From JBAXAM01 sp964213355 (lineage in GTDB: Bacteria > Pseudomonadota > Gammaproteobacteria > UBA9339), in NCBI GenBank assembly GCA_964213355.1, contig CAXOVY010000015.1, positions 1 to 22,002 of the forward strand: a stretch of DNA of 22,002 nucleotides, read 5' to 3'. The position numbers were made by a program, and so were the translations under genes. Below are positions 15,501 through 21,465 of the stretch, in pieces (position 1 is the stretch's first letter; each line of letters starts with the position of its first letter). Below the pieces are notes generated by a model. It saw only the letters and a list, made by a program, of their open reading frames with translations, was not told the origin of the DNA and did no database searches.

Positions 15501-17743
15501 AGTATGACAGGTTTAAACTTTACTCAACAGATAATGCGGATGCTTATAGGGCGAATAGAATAGAAGGATTACCATCCGGTCAAATTCAAATTGAAACAAC
15601 AGACAGTACAACAGGATTGGGAAGTGGTTTTAATGTCAATACAATAAATGTTGGTTATAGTGCTACTGAAGATTATAGGGGCATTTCCTTAAAATCAAAA
15701 CGATACGGCGGCGCAAGCAATACGTCACTTATAAGCCTTAAACCTGATTCAGCATTATTTGATTTTGCCAATGGAGCATGGATAAATAGAACTACTGAAG
15801 CAGCTTCAAACATGACAAATAAAAAAGTTTGGGTTTGGGATAATGTAACAAACAGGATGCAGGTTATTTCTAAAGATAGTGTTGGCGGCAGTGGTTATAC
15901 CAACCTAACTCAATTTGTAGATCAAACAGCATGGAGATTATTTTATTCAAATACTTCGGGAGATGTTACGGAATTAGCATTTGGCGATGCAGCAAAAGTA
16001 TTAACAAGCAACGGTGCAGCAGCAGCCCCAACATGGGAAACACCATCTGCCGGTGGATTAACAGTAGGAACAACAACAATAGCCAATAGTGCAACCCGTA
16101 GAATACTTTATGATTCAGCAGGGGTATTAAGTAACAATGATTTGTTTAAATATAACGCTGATGGTGAGTTGCAGATAGGAAGCGGAAGTGATTTAGGAGA
16201 TTTTAAATTACAAGTAACAGGCCATGCAACTATAACCGGCGATATTACAGTGGGTTCTTTAGCTTATGTTCCATTGGCAGTTCTTTTCGGAACAACGGGA
16301 AGCAATTCAAAAATACAAGAAACTTCAGCCGGTCATCTCGACTTTTTAGATAGAAATAATTCAGCATGGACAGAAATAAAGGTGAGCAATGTAATAGCAA
16401 CAGGTGATGTAACGGTAGCCGATGAAGCCTATGGTGCAGGATGGAATGGGTCAACAGAAGTTCCAACAAAAAATGCTTTATATGACAAAATAGAAACATT
16501 AGGAGGAGGTGGTTTGACAATAGCCACAACAACAATCACAGGGGGTTCATCCGGTAACTTTCTATACAACGCATCGGGAATTTTAAGAGATACAATACTT
16601 GGAAGCAATGCCTTTACATCTACTGCTTATGTTCCCCAAACAACAACCGTTGCCGGATTTGCATTGAGTGGTAATGTTACCCTTGCTGATTTAACAGCAA
16701 CGAACGGTTCATTAACTTTTTCCGGTACTTATAACGGTTCAACCGCAAGAACAATAGGACTTACTTCAAGAACATTGTGGGGGCAAACATTTGACGGAAC
16801 AGGAAATGTTTCTGGTTCACTCACTGCTGTAGGTGATATTACAGGTGGTGCAAGTAACATGACAATCTTATCTGGTACAGGTGCATCCAGGACAATGATA
16901 TTACAAACAACTACTTCAGGTAGTACACCAACTACTTTTTTAACAGGTAATGCAGACCAAAGTGCAACCTTCGCTAATATTGTTAATGCCGGTAATTTCA
17001 CAGCCAACGCAACCACTGTACCCGTTGAAGGAATGTATAGACCCACGGGTGCAGGTAATCTTGGGTTTGCGGTAAGTAGTGGAGCAGAATTATTATTAAC
17101 ATCAACTGCATTTTCTCCGGCAGCAGATGGCGGCAACTCACTTGGAACAACTGCATTGGGATGGCAAAATTTATTCGGGAACACCGGCTTTGTAATGAAT
17201 GTTGAAAATGGTGATTGGGTGGCTACTCATACGGCTGGAATATTAACAGTGGGTACTGGAACTTTAAAGATTACAACTCCAACAAATACCGCTACGAGTG
17301 TTGTAACTATTGATGGAACGCAAACACTAACCAATAAGCGTAGAACATTAAGAGCACCCGCAGTATCACAATCGGCAACGCCAACAATCAATACAGACGT
17401 TACCGATGTTGCACATATAACAGGGTTAGCACAGGCGATTACTTCAATGACCACAAACCTTTCTGGTACGCCGATTGAAGGTGATGTGTTGAGAATTGAT
17501 ATAACCGATAATGGAACGGCAAGGGGGATTACATGGGGCGCAAGTTTTGAAGCCAGTACAGTACCATTGCCAACAACGACTGTTTTATCAACAAGGCTTG
17601 ATTGTATCTTTCTATGGAATACGGTTACTTCAAAATGGAGAATTGTAGGTTGTCAATATCTATGGTGGATTGTATTATTAATCCCATCAATGTTTGGAAG
17701 AAGAAGAATTAAATTTAATGAACTTTTAAAAAGAGCAGCATGA
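12584..17743 (+). CDS. Giant mosaic tail fibre with signal peptide and sialidase-like beta-propeller
   Basis: I start at ATG 12584 (MKKIFLTSLFLIVATICYSQ); the earlier in-frame TTG at 12560 lies inside the previous gene. The 1719-residue protein has: a Sec signal peptide (1-20); a Gly/Ser-rich fibre part with 'ITTGWGLTGGGDFSIDRDHE'; a beta-propeller at about 461-800 with four S-x-D-x-G-x-T-W Asp boxes beginning at residues 518, 573, 627 and 677, spaced 50-55; a ~102-residue domain at 817-918; fibre modules including 'VADEAYGAGWNGSTEVPTKN' (~1278), 'LWGQTFDGTGNVSG' (~1398) and 'DGTQTLTNK' (1577); a second copy of the ~102-residue domain (1590-1692); and a hydrophobic tail followed by RRR. Asp-box propellers occur in sialidases and other glycan-acting or glycan-binding proteins, so surface glycan recognition is likely. 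Catalysis is unproven: I could not identify the full sialidase arginine triad. Confidence 0.85.
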   Translation: MKKIFLTSLFLIVATICYSQIYQPALLVGKKEHGISTDRFLSPPTGCGSPALPTVLDSSLKKAGIYYDTCNKRLWLYDSKLLVWDSVHIGVAGSSGGVWGTITGNLPDQIDLYDSLLARLKNSDTASMLLNYRHWLAGYLTSVDTTDIASFYSKVRSLFSATYPIQYSNGNYSLDTGAGKWRSENYFDAKYTPQIRSITTGWGLTGGGDFSIDRDHEVDSNAIKGLVGWGGSIPTWQQTLTAGSTLTGNNSSNGLAYTLTHNTLGFYANIRRGGANTTQLNIDSTIASIGSNDGSGGVSVYNDSTIIIGDIVKIRTLPNFADTTNFKQVVVNTTGTGGTLNQLYQATYWPGGGGGSVNVRYSIVKGTGDSLQLENDELNPGNDMFYGTTGDGVKSWIAQSVIASSKQDGIQFRDEGTALGAVKTATVVNFIGAGVTATRNSDSITVNITSGGGTTTVSQASNIDMIPTDTIPATITIPGRYDGFSIMGQFPSGKMVIVYRSGSVHGFDGDAVMKMRVSTDQGKTWDDTSIIHSESGVDIRNYGGGVTPTGRLIVSFIRYLGGVSYGGQYYIYSDDEGVTWSSPVSLSDEGEAEYSPYGALISIADDKLLMTWYGFTGTTYTIYAVRSSDNGTTWDSPITIATGLRQYTETSTTYVGGGQILALSRTEDSVCFNQWKSLDNGLTWVDQGLVLFDNWSESNPTNAWITTFIGLDGRRMVACYYGERFEMKLRVIYGAAVDLIKNGVSGWDSRTRVDIATPATSVPLDFGYPAVIHPVGGKYAIGTYMDSIGKIKFFTYPPKNQIWEAPDYKIGARITPRVYSVTSPTSVTVNSDSTDIVSVVSLSAGLTINAPAGTPRDGQLLTIRINALATPQALTWNAIFRAIGDYVLPSVTVATSDFAANFMYNTDAVKWDLVNITYTKNFANTNLTQTAARTYAGAGYAYTFNNLGDWKYHIGPNEFDVYGNSDLNKFELKYDRFKLYSTDNADAYRANRIEGLPSGQIQIETTDSTTGLGSGFNVNTINVGYSATEDYRGISLKSKRYGGASNTSLISLKPDSALFDFANGAWINRTTEAASNMTNKKVWVWDNVTNRMQVISKDSVGGSGYTNLTQFVDQTAWRLFYSNTSGDVTELAFGDAAKVLTSNGAAAAPTWETPSAGGLTVGTTTIANSATRRILYDSAGVLSNNDLFKYNADGELQIGSGSDLGDFKLQVTGHATITGDITVGSLAYVPLAVLFGTTGSNSKIQETSAGHLDFLDRNNSAWTEIKVSNVIATGDVTVADEAYGAGWNGSTEVPTKNALYDKIETLGGGGLTIATTTITGGSSGNFLYNASGILRDTILGSNAFTSTAYVPQTTTVAGFALSGNVTLADLTATNGSLTFSGTYNGSTARTIGLTSRTLWGQTFDGTGNVSGSLTAVGDITGGASNMTILSGTGASRTMILQTTTSGSTPTTFLTGNADQSATFANIVNAGNFTANATTVPVEGMYRPTGAGNLGFAVSSGAELLLTSTAFSPAADGGNSLGTTALGWQNLFGNTGFVMNVENGDWVATHTAGILTVGTGTLKITTPTNTATSVVTIDGTQTLTNKRRTLRAPAVSQSATPTINTDVTDVAHITGLAQAITSMTTNLSGTPIEGDVLRIDITDNGTARGITWGASFEASTVPLPTTTVLSTRLDCIFLWNTVTSKWRIVGCQYLWWIVLLIPSMFGRRRIKFNELLKRAA
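15032..15337 (+). repeat. Protein-level repeat in the fibre, copy 1
   Basis: Codes residues 817-918 of the fibre. It aligns without large gaps to residues 1590-1692: shared anchors are R at the start, N-[ST]-D-x-T-D-[IV], G-T-P-x-x-G, a L-x-I-x-I strand, TW before the next strand, and x-x-x-KW near the end. The DNA is diverged, so the duplication is old or the copies came from different sources. This copy follows the beta-propeller directly. Confidence 0.7.
17351..17659 (+). repeat. Protein-level repeat in the fibre, copy 2
   Basis: Codes residues 1590-1692, almost the same length as copy 1 (103 versus 102 residues). It contains 'LSGTPIEGDVLRIDI', 'ARGITWGASFEA' and 'FLWNTVTSKWRIVG', matching 'PAGTPRDGQLLTIRI', 'PQALTWNAIFRA' and 'FMYNTDAVKWDLVN' in copy 1. 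It lies at the C-terminal end of the fibre, just before the hydrophobic tail. A small beta-sandwich module used in fibres and head fibres is likely. Confidence 0.7.
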
Positions 17744-18330
17744 AATGGTTTTTAATAGCAATATGTTTTTTAATCCCATTAAAGCCATTGGTTTCAACGG
17801 GTAATGTTTTCCCGACATCAGGAACAAATGATGCTGGCATAGGTGCAACGGCGTGGGTAAATCCGGGTAATATAGTAAGTGATAATACAACAGATGCGAC
17901 CTGTACGGCAGCAGCTTCTTCGCAATATCTTGTCGGAAAGACTTATTCGTTTACAATTCCGCAAAATGCACAGATAACCGGAATAACAGTAAGGATAGAG
18001 GCAAGCGAAAGTTCAACTGGCGCAGAAACATTAAATGGAAGATTACAGGATGCAGGCGGGGCGTTGTTTGGCAGTACAAAAACCGCAAGTATCAACGGAA
18101 CAGGTAAAACAGTTTACACATACGGATCGGCAACCGACACATGGACATTAACGCAGACTACAATTACTCCTGACATAGTAAACGACCCTGATTTTGGAGT
18201 TAGATTTTGGTACACCACTGCACACACTATGGCAGTTGATTATGTTACAATAGCCATTGAATATGCGTTAGGCGGTGGATTTTTCCAGGCATTATCAACA
18301 ATAAAAGTAAAAATTAAAACAACAATATGA
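17740..18330 (+). CDS. Exported beta-sandwich protein next to the fibre
   Basis: A 196-residue protein translationally coupled to the fibre by an ATGA overlap. Residues 1-20 (MKWFLIAICFLIPLKPLVST) form a signal peptide. The mature part has the layout of a widespread virion/surface domain: 'WVNPGNIVSDNTTDATC', then 'SFTIPQNAQITGITVRIEAS', 'GRLQDAGGALFGSTKTAS', 'TLTQTTITPDIVNDPDFGVR', and an ending 'HTMAVDYVTIAIEYALGGG'. This is a predicted galactose-binding-like beta sandwich, often attached to phage structural proteins. The last residues 'LSTIKVKIKTTI' are basic. It may be a second adhesin or a fibre accessory. The name of the domain is from memory; the fold class and export signal are seen in the sequence. 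Confidence 0.7.
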   Translation: MKWFLIAICFLIPLKPLVSTGNVFPTSGTNDAGIGATAWVNPGNIVSDNTTDATCTAAASSQYLVGKTYSFTIPQNAQITGITVRIEASESSTGAETLNGRLQDAGGALFGSTKTASINGTGKTVYTYGSATDTWTLTQTTITPDIVNDPDFGVRFWYTTAHTMAVDYVTIAIEYALGGGFFQALSTIKVKIKTTI

Positions 18331-18587
18331 AAAAAGCAATCATTCTCTTAGTCGCAGTAACCATTTTCTCTTTCACCACTCAGAGTGAAAAAATATTAAC
18401 CGTTCAGGCCAGCACCGAAGAGTGGCAGAAGCACATCAATAAACTTGAAGTGATAAGGCAGATAGCTGATGAAAGCAACCTGAATAATCAACAGGTCAAG
18501 TTCATTACCCGAAGCATCGATAGTTTGGAAATGCTTATCCTTCCTCAATTAAGAAAACAATTATCTGACACAACAAAAAAGAAATAA
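18327..18587 (+). CDS. Small exported helical protein
   Basis: The 86-residue product overlaps the previous gene by four bases (ATGA). It has a signal peptide (MKKAIILLVAVTIFSFTTQS) and a mature part of about 65 residues that is a helical hairpin: 'LTVQASTEEWQKHINKLEVI' followed by 'VKFITRSIDSLEMLILPQLR'. Proteins with the same 'LTV..T.EEW' opening followed by a second amphipathic helix are common in Bacteroidota phages, but their role is not known to me. Codon use (more ACC, AGC, GTC, TTC) differs from the AT-rich neighbours, which suggests separate acquisition. It stands between the adhesins and the lysis genes. Confidence 0.7.
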   Translation: MKKAIILLVAVTIFSFTTQSEKILTVQASTEEWQKHINKLEVIRQIADESNLNNQQVKFITRSIDSLEMLILPQLRKQLSDTTKKK

Positions 18588-18588
18588 G

Positions 18589-18900
18589 ATGGAACAAAAA
18601 AACTATCATCGTCATGTAATTGCAGAAGATAATAGTAAAGATAAGTTAAGAGCCTTTGTTTCATTAAGCCAATTCGTTCTTGCTGTATTGATACAAGTTG
18701 TAGCTATTGTGATAGCTATAACTATGATAGCCGCTAAAACGAATGCCAATACAAAAAGTATTGATAAACTTGAATTAGGTGATGAAAGATTTAAAGTTGA
18801 AGTAACTAATAATCAAAAAGAAATCCTTGATAAACTTGATGTAATAAAAGAAAAATTTGATGAAAAACTTGAAAGAAAAAAAGATAAAAATACTTATTAA
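18589..18900 (+). CDS. Small membrane protein with a coiled-coil tail
   Basis: A 103-residue protein starting one base after the previous stop. It has a hydrophilic N-terminus (about 25 residues), one membrane helix at about 26-48 (LSQFVLAVLIQVVAIVIAI and following residues), then a charged helix that should form a coiled coil (KSIDKLELGDERFKVEVTNN through EKFDEKLERKKDKN). The topology resembles small phage membrane proteins of lysis cassettes, such as an antiholin or an inner-membrane anchor, but there is no conserved motif to decide. It is just upstream of the holin candidate, so a part in timing lysis is a reasonable guess only. Confidence 0.65.
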   Translation: MEQKNYHRHVIAEDNSKDKLRAFVSLSQFVLAVLIQVVAIVIAITMIAAKTNANTKSIDKLELGDERFKVEVTNNQKEILDKLDVIKEKFDEKLERKKDKNTY

Positions 18901-18917
18901 TAATTAAAACAACTTAT

Positions 18918-19292
18918 ATGAAACAGACAACAACAAGTTACCCCGAATTTTGGGCGGCATTTCTTGCAGGTATTCCTATTGGCGTACTGTGTGCAGGTTT
19001 TATTTTTGCCCTCATTGGCGTATTGCTAAACGCCCTTCTGAAGACAACAAGCAGAGACGTTGCTTCGCAAAGAACTCCAGTTCAATTTAACTGGGCATTC
19101 TTTTGGAATGACAATATCAAGAGGCTTTTAAAATCAGCTCTTACCACAATAATTGTTATCTTTATTTCAATGAGGTTTTTTAAAGAATTGACTGGTGCTG
19201 GAGACAGTTTATCTATGGTGTATTGTTTTGGCATCGGCTTTGGAATCGACTTGGCGATTGTTGCTATTAAGAAAAAATACGGAAAAGCATGA
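18918..19292 (+). CDS. Holin candidate
   Basis: A 124-residue hydrophobic protein with three likely membrane segments: about residues 14-38 (FLAGIPIGVLCAGFIFALIG), 72-86 (KSALTTIIVIFISMRFF) and 97-117 (LSMVYCFGIGFGIDLAIVAI), and a short basic C-terminus KKKYGKA. Size, three hydrophobic segments, charged ends and a place immediately before the spanin and upstream of the endolysin are what holins show: they form lesions in the inner membrane that release or activate the endolysin. It is preceded by the leader AATTAAAACAACTTAT and overlaps the next gene by ATGA. Holins share little sequence, so position and topology are the only evidence. Confidence 0.6.
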   Translation: MKQTTTSYPEFWAAFLAGIPIGVLCAGFIFALIGVLLNALLKTTSRDVASQRTPVQFNWAFFWNDNIKRLLKSALTTIIVIFISMRFFKELTGAGDSLSMVYCFGIGFGIDLAIVAIKKKYGKA

Positions 19293-20215
19293 AAGCAATC
19301 TTAGTAATCGTACTGGTAATGGTTATACAGTCATGCACCAGTACAAAGAAATTTTCGCAGGTAACCGACACTGCAAGTGAAGTTCGTATTGAAACTCTTC
19401 AAGATAGTCTTAGTGTTATAAAACAGGAAAAAGAACATCTTGAAAACCTTATACGTGAAATGGAATTTACCAGCGTTATTTTTGATTCAACCCGTTGCCC
19501 TGAAATACCACGTTTACCTGAAGGTATTGCAATGCTTAATAAAGACAGTGTTCAAGAACTTATTGATAAATACAACTATATTATCAATGGGCTTAGTAAC
19601 AAAATAGTTATAGCGTCTGACGGAAGTATAACTGCCAGTGGAAGGATAAAACAATTACAACGTACAACAGATAAATTGTTACAAACTATTGCTGATAAAG
19701 ATAAAAGATACGATTCATTATTAAAAACAAAACAGGAAGTAAAGCAGGAAAATAAACACGAACAAACGAAAATTGCATCATCAAAGAAAGTAACATTTTT
19801 AAATTTTTGGTGGCTTCTTGTAATTGGCACTATTATAGGTTTTATTATCCGTTCTTATTTACCTAATATTTTCTCATCTATAAAACAAACAATTATGAAA
19901 AACAAAATTTCAATTTTCGTCTTAATGCTAATAACGTTAGCAAGTTGTGGACATTATTCAGACGGGCAAAGTGTATGGACTGCTGATGGTGAACCAATGT
20001 GGATACTACCATTGCTCACATTTCTACCAGCTTGTTTTTTTACTTACAGGTCTATTTACAAAAGCAAGTTAGGTTCTGAAAAACAGTTACCGGAAGGCGG
20101 GTATAAAGATTTAAAAAAGAATATTCCTTTTTACAAACAAAACTTGTTTATGTATGCTGCTGCTTTATTTGTAGCAACTATTGTAATAATAATCGCTATA
20201 AATAGAGACAAATGA
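19289..20215 (+). CDS. Unimolecular spanin-like lipoprotein fused in frame to a second lipoprotein
   Basis: The 308-residue reading frame contains two proteins by design. Residues 1-202 fit a unimolecular spanin: a lipoprotein signal with lipobox VIQSC (lipidated Cys 16), a periplasmic coiled coil (about 30-60 and 115-165), and one membrane helix at about 172-190 (FWWLLVIGTIIGFIIRS). Such proteins link outer and inner membrane and fuse them in the last step of lysis. Residue 203 is a Met that begins a second perfect lipoprotein signal, MKNKISIFVLMLITLASC (lipobox LASC, Cys 220), followed by two membrane segments (about 237-253 and 287-304). The second start has its own A/T-rich leader (see 19895). 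The ATG at 19289 overlaps the previous stop as ATGA. The spanin reading is inferred from topology and context. Confidence 0.65.
   Translation: MKAILVIVLVMVIQSCTSTKKFSQVTDTASEVRIETLQDSLSVIKQEKEHLENLIREMEFTSVIFDSTRCPEIPRLPEGIAMLNKDSVQELIDKYNYIINGLSNKIVIASDGSITASGRIKQLQRTTDKLLQTIADKDKRYDSLLKTKQEVKQENKHEQTKIASSKKVTFLNFWWLLVIGTIIGFIIRSYLPNIFSSIKQTIMKNKISIFVLMLITLASCGHYSDGQSVWTADGEPMWILPLLTFLPACFFTYRSIYKSKLGSEKQLPEGGYKDLKKNIPFYKQNLFMYAAALFVATIVIIIAINRDK
19895..20215 (+). CDS. Nested lipoprotein with two membrane segments (internal start)
   Basis: An in-frame ATG at 19895 is preceded by TAAAACAAACAATT, the same leader type that precedes independent genes in this window (for example AATAAAACA before 622 and TTAAAACAACTTAT before 18918). 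It would give a 106-residue protein with a complete signal peptide and lipobox (LASC, Cys 18), then 'GHYSDGQSVWTADGEPMW', a membrane segment 'ILPLLTFLPACFFTYRSIY', a polar loop 'GGYKDLKKNIPFYKQN' and a final membrane segment. As far as I recall, similar short lipoproteins occur as separate genes in Bacteroidota phages, which favours either internal initiation or a recent loss of the stop codon between two genes. Function is unknown. Confidence 0.55.
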   Translation: MKNKISIFVLMLITLASCGHYSDGQSVWTADGEPMWILPLLTFLPACFFTYRSIYKSKLGSEKQLPEGGYKDLKKNIPFYKQNLFMYAAALFVATIVIIIAINRDK

Positions 20216-20634
20216 CATACTACTTTTATATCGTACAAGTTATAGCGATTTTATTTGCTGTAACTTTAGCAAAGCATAACGCACCTGCTGTAATTAAATT
20301 TGCTGATGGTGTAAGTAACAAACTTATGGCTGTATTTCACCGGTACAACTGGTTTACTAAGTTTTTCTTTTGTCTTCTTGCGTCAGCAATTCCAAAACCT
20401 TTTTCTGTTTTAGATTCTTTACTTTACGGAGGTATTTCATTTGCTTGGATATATTTATTATTTGACATTGTATTAAACAAAAACACTAACAAAAGGTGGT
20501 ATTATTTGGGTCAAAATGATGCTGATGGAAGATTTTGGTTATGGTTATTTAAGAAAAAGGCAGGTAAAATAAAAGCAGTTTCTTTAACATTTTTAATAAT
20601 TATTTTAAACATTTTATATGAACTTACCAATTAA
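20212..20634 (+). CDS. Membrane protein of the lysis module, function unknown
   Basis: This 140-residue protein overlaps the previous gene by ATGA. Predicted membrane segments are at about 4-20 (YFYIVQVIAILFAVTLA), 68-88 (LLYGGISFAWIYLLFDIVL) and 123-137 (VSLTFLIIILNILYE), with a weaker one at 50-62. Between them lie a basic, aromatic stretch (NTNKRWYYLGQNDADGRFWL) and 'NKLMAVFHRYNWFTKFF'. It could be a second holin or an antiholin, as it is directly before the endolysin, but no specific motif supports that. The stop codon lies 17 bases inside the endolysin gene. Confidence 0.65.
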   Translation: MTYYFYIVQVIAILFAVTLAKHNAPAVIKFADGVSNKLMAVFHRYNWFTKFFFCLLASAIPKPFSVLDSLLYGGISFAWIYLLFDIVLNKNTNKRWYYLGQNDADGRFWLWLFKKKAGKIKAVSLTFLIIILNILYELTN

Positions 20635-21166
20635 ATATGATTGGCTTAACACCATTACGCCGCTTCCTAAAGTTATTGCAACTGCATTGCAGTATTTAGG
20701 TATAAAGGAAATACCGGGTGCATCTTCAAACCCCGTAATTATGAATATGGCAAAACAATTAGGGGTTGATAATATCTATAAAAATGATGACACAAGTTGG
20801 TGTGCATTATTTGTTTCTTTTATTTGTGTTATGTGTGGTAAACCTTTACCGGATACTAACGGAGATAAATATAATATATTGAGGGCTGCATGGTTTTTAA
20901 ATTATGGTCATAAAGTTGAAATACCTGAACTTGGTGATATTCTTGTATTCGATAGACCCGGTGGCAACCACGTAGGTTTTTATATAGCAGAAAGCGATAC
21001 AACTTATTTTGTATTAGGTGGTAATCAATCTGACGCAGTTACGATATCTGAAATAAAGAAAAGCCGGTTAAGACAAGCAAGAAGATTTTATAACATTGCC
21101 CCTCCTTCAACAGTTAAAGTATATAAAATGAATGCAAGCGGCTTAGTTAGTACAAACGAAGCTTAG
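20618..21166 (+). CDS. Endolysin: cysteine peptidoglycan hydrolase (TIGR02594/NlpC-P60-like)
   Basis: A 182-residue cytoplasmic cell wall hydrolase without a signal peptide, so it would need a holin to reach the wall. The catalytic pattern is visible: 'DTSWCALFVSFICVMC' with nucleophile Cys 62, 'GDILVFDRPGGNHVGFYI' with His 118, and 'LGGNQSDAVTI' with Asn 136 as the polar third residue. Around it, 'ALQYLGIKEIPGASSNPVIM' and 'PLPDTNGD' match the TIGR02594 family, which acts as an amidase or endopeptidase on peptidoglycan. It lies after two membrane proteins and the spanin, completing a Gram-negative lysis cassette. The start at 20618 overlaps the previous gene by 17 bases. The exact bond cleaved cannot be told from sequence. 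Confidence 0.88.
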   Translation: MNLPIKYDWLNTITPLPKVIATALQYLGIKEIPGASSNPVIMNMAKQLGVDNIYKNDDTSWCALFVSFICVMCGKPLPDTNGDKYNILRAAWFLNYGHKVEIPELGDILVFDRPGGNHVGFYIAESDTTYFVLGGNQSDAVTISEIKKSRLRQARRFYNIAPPSTVKVYKMNASGLVSTNEA

Positions 21167-21190
21167 TTGAAATACACAACTTTAAAAATT

Positions 21191-21220
21191 TATAAGGTAA
21201 CTTTAATTAGTTACCTTATA
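21191..21220. terminator. Hairpin after the endolysin gene, probable terminator
   Basis: An 11-bp perfect stem, TATAAGGTAAC (21191-21201) with GTTACCTTATA (21210-21220), closes an eight-base loop TTTAATTA. It begins 24 bases after the endolysin stop. The downstream side on the + strand is CTATTACC, not a classic T-run, but the upstream side (TTTAAAAATT) would give a T-rich tail on the opposite strand, so it may stop transcription in either direction. Confidence 0.7.
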
Positions 21221-21248
21221 CTATTACCTACTATATAACGTACTACAA

Positions 21249-21320
21249 CAACCTATTAGCTGTTATACAATACGCACCCTGTAGCGTATTGTATATCAAC
21301 CTATTAGGTGTTATACAATA
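21249..21320. repeat. 24-bp direct repeat pair enclosing a 12-bp hairpin
   Basis: Copies at 21249-21272 and 21297-21320 differ at a single base (C versus G at position 12: CAACCTATTAG then C or G, then TGTTATACAATA). They start 48 bp apart. Between and partly inside copy 1 lies an inverted repeat: TATACAATACGC (21264-21275) pairs perfectly with GCGTATTGTATA (21284-21295) around an eight-base loop ACCCTGTA. So the first repeat copy is half of a hairpin while the second is free. A protein-binding site, RNA element or recombination scar are all possible. Confidence 0.75.
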
Positions 21321-21465
21321 GGAAATCAGGTAGTTAGTACAATAGCCCTGTGGATTGCAGTAAGCTTCAACACTAAACGCCTGTCACATAGCCCGGTGCA
21401 TAGGGAATTTTTCAAACTACCAAACATGACTGTAGGACACATTATGTTATTGTTCCTTACCTCCC

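Noticed and set aside
16729..17184. A 151-codon open frame on the minus strand inside the fibre gene
   Set aside because: It is antisense to a convincing coding region of Thr/Ala/Gly-rich repeats, whose reverse complement stays open by composition (Val/Pro/Leu-rich product). No leader or neighbours support it. The same holds for 16245-16535, 17227-17454 and 12714-12962.
11394..18330. Diversity-generating retroelement target in the adhesins
   Set aside because: No reverse transcriptase gene and no template/variable repeat pair with adenine-specific differences were seen in the window; the fibre repeats differ at all bases.
21249..21320. A short CRISPR array
   Set aside because: Only two repeat copies with a 24-base gap that is itself largely palindromic; no cas genes. 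It is reported as a repeat-hairpin element.
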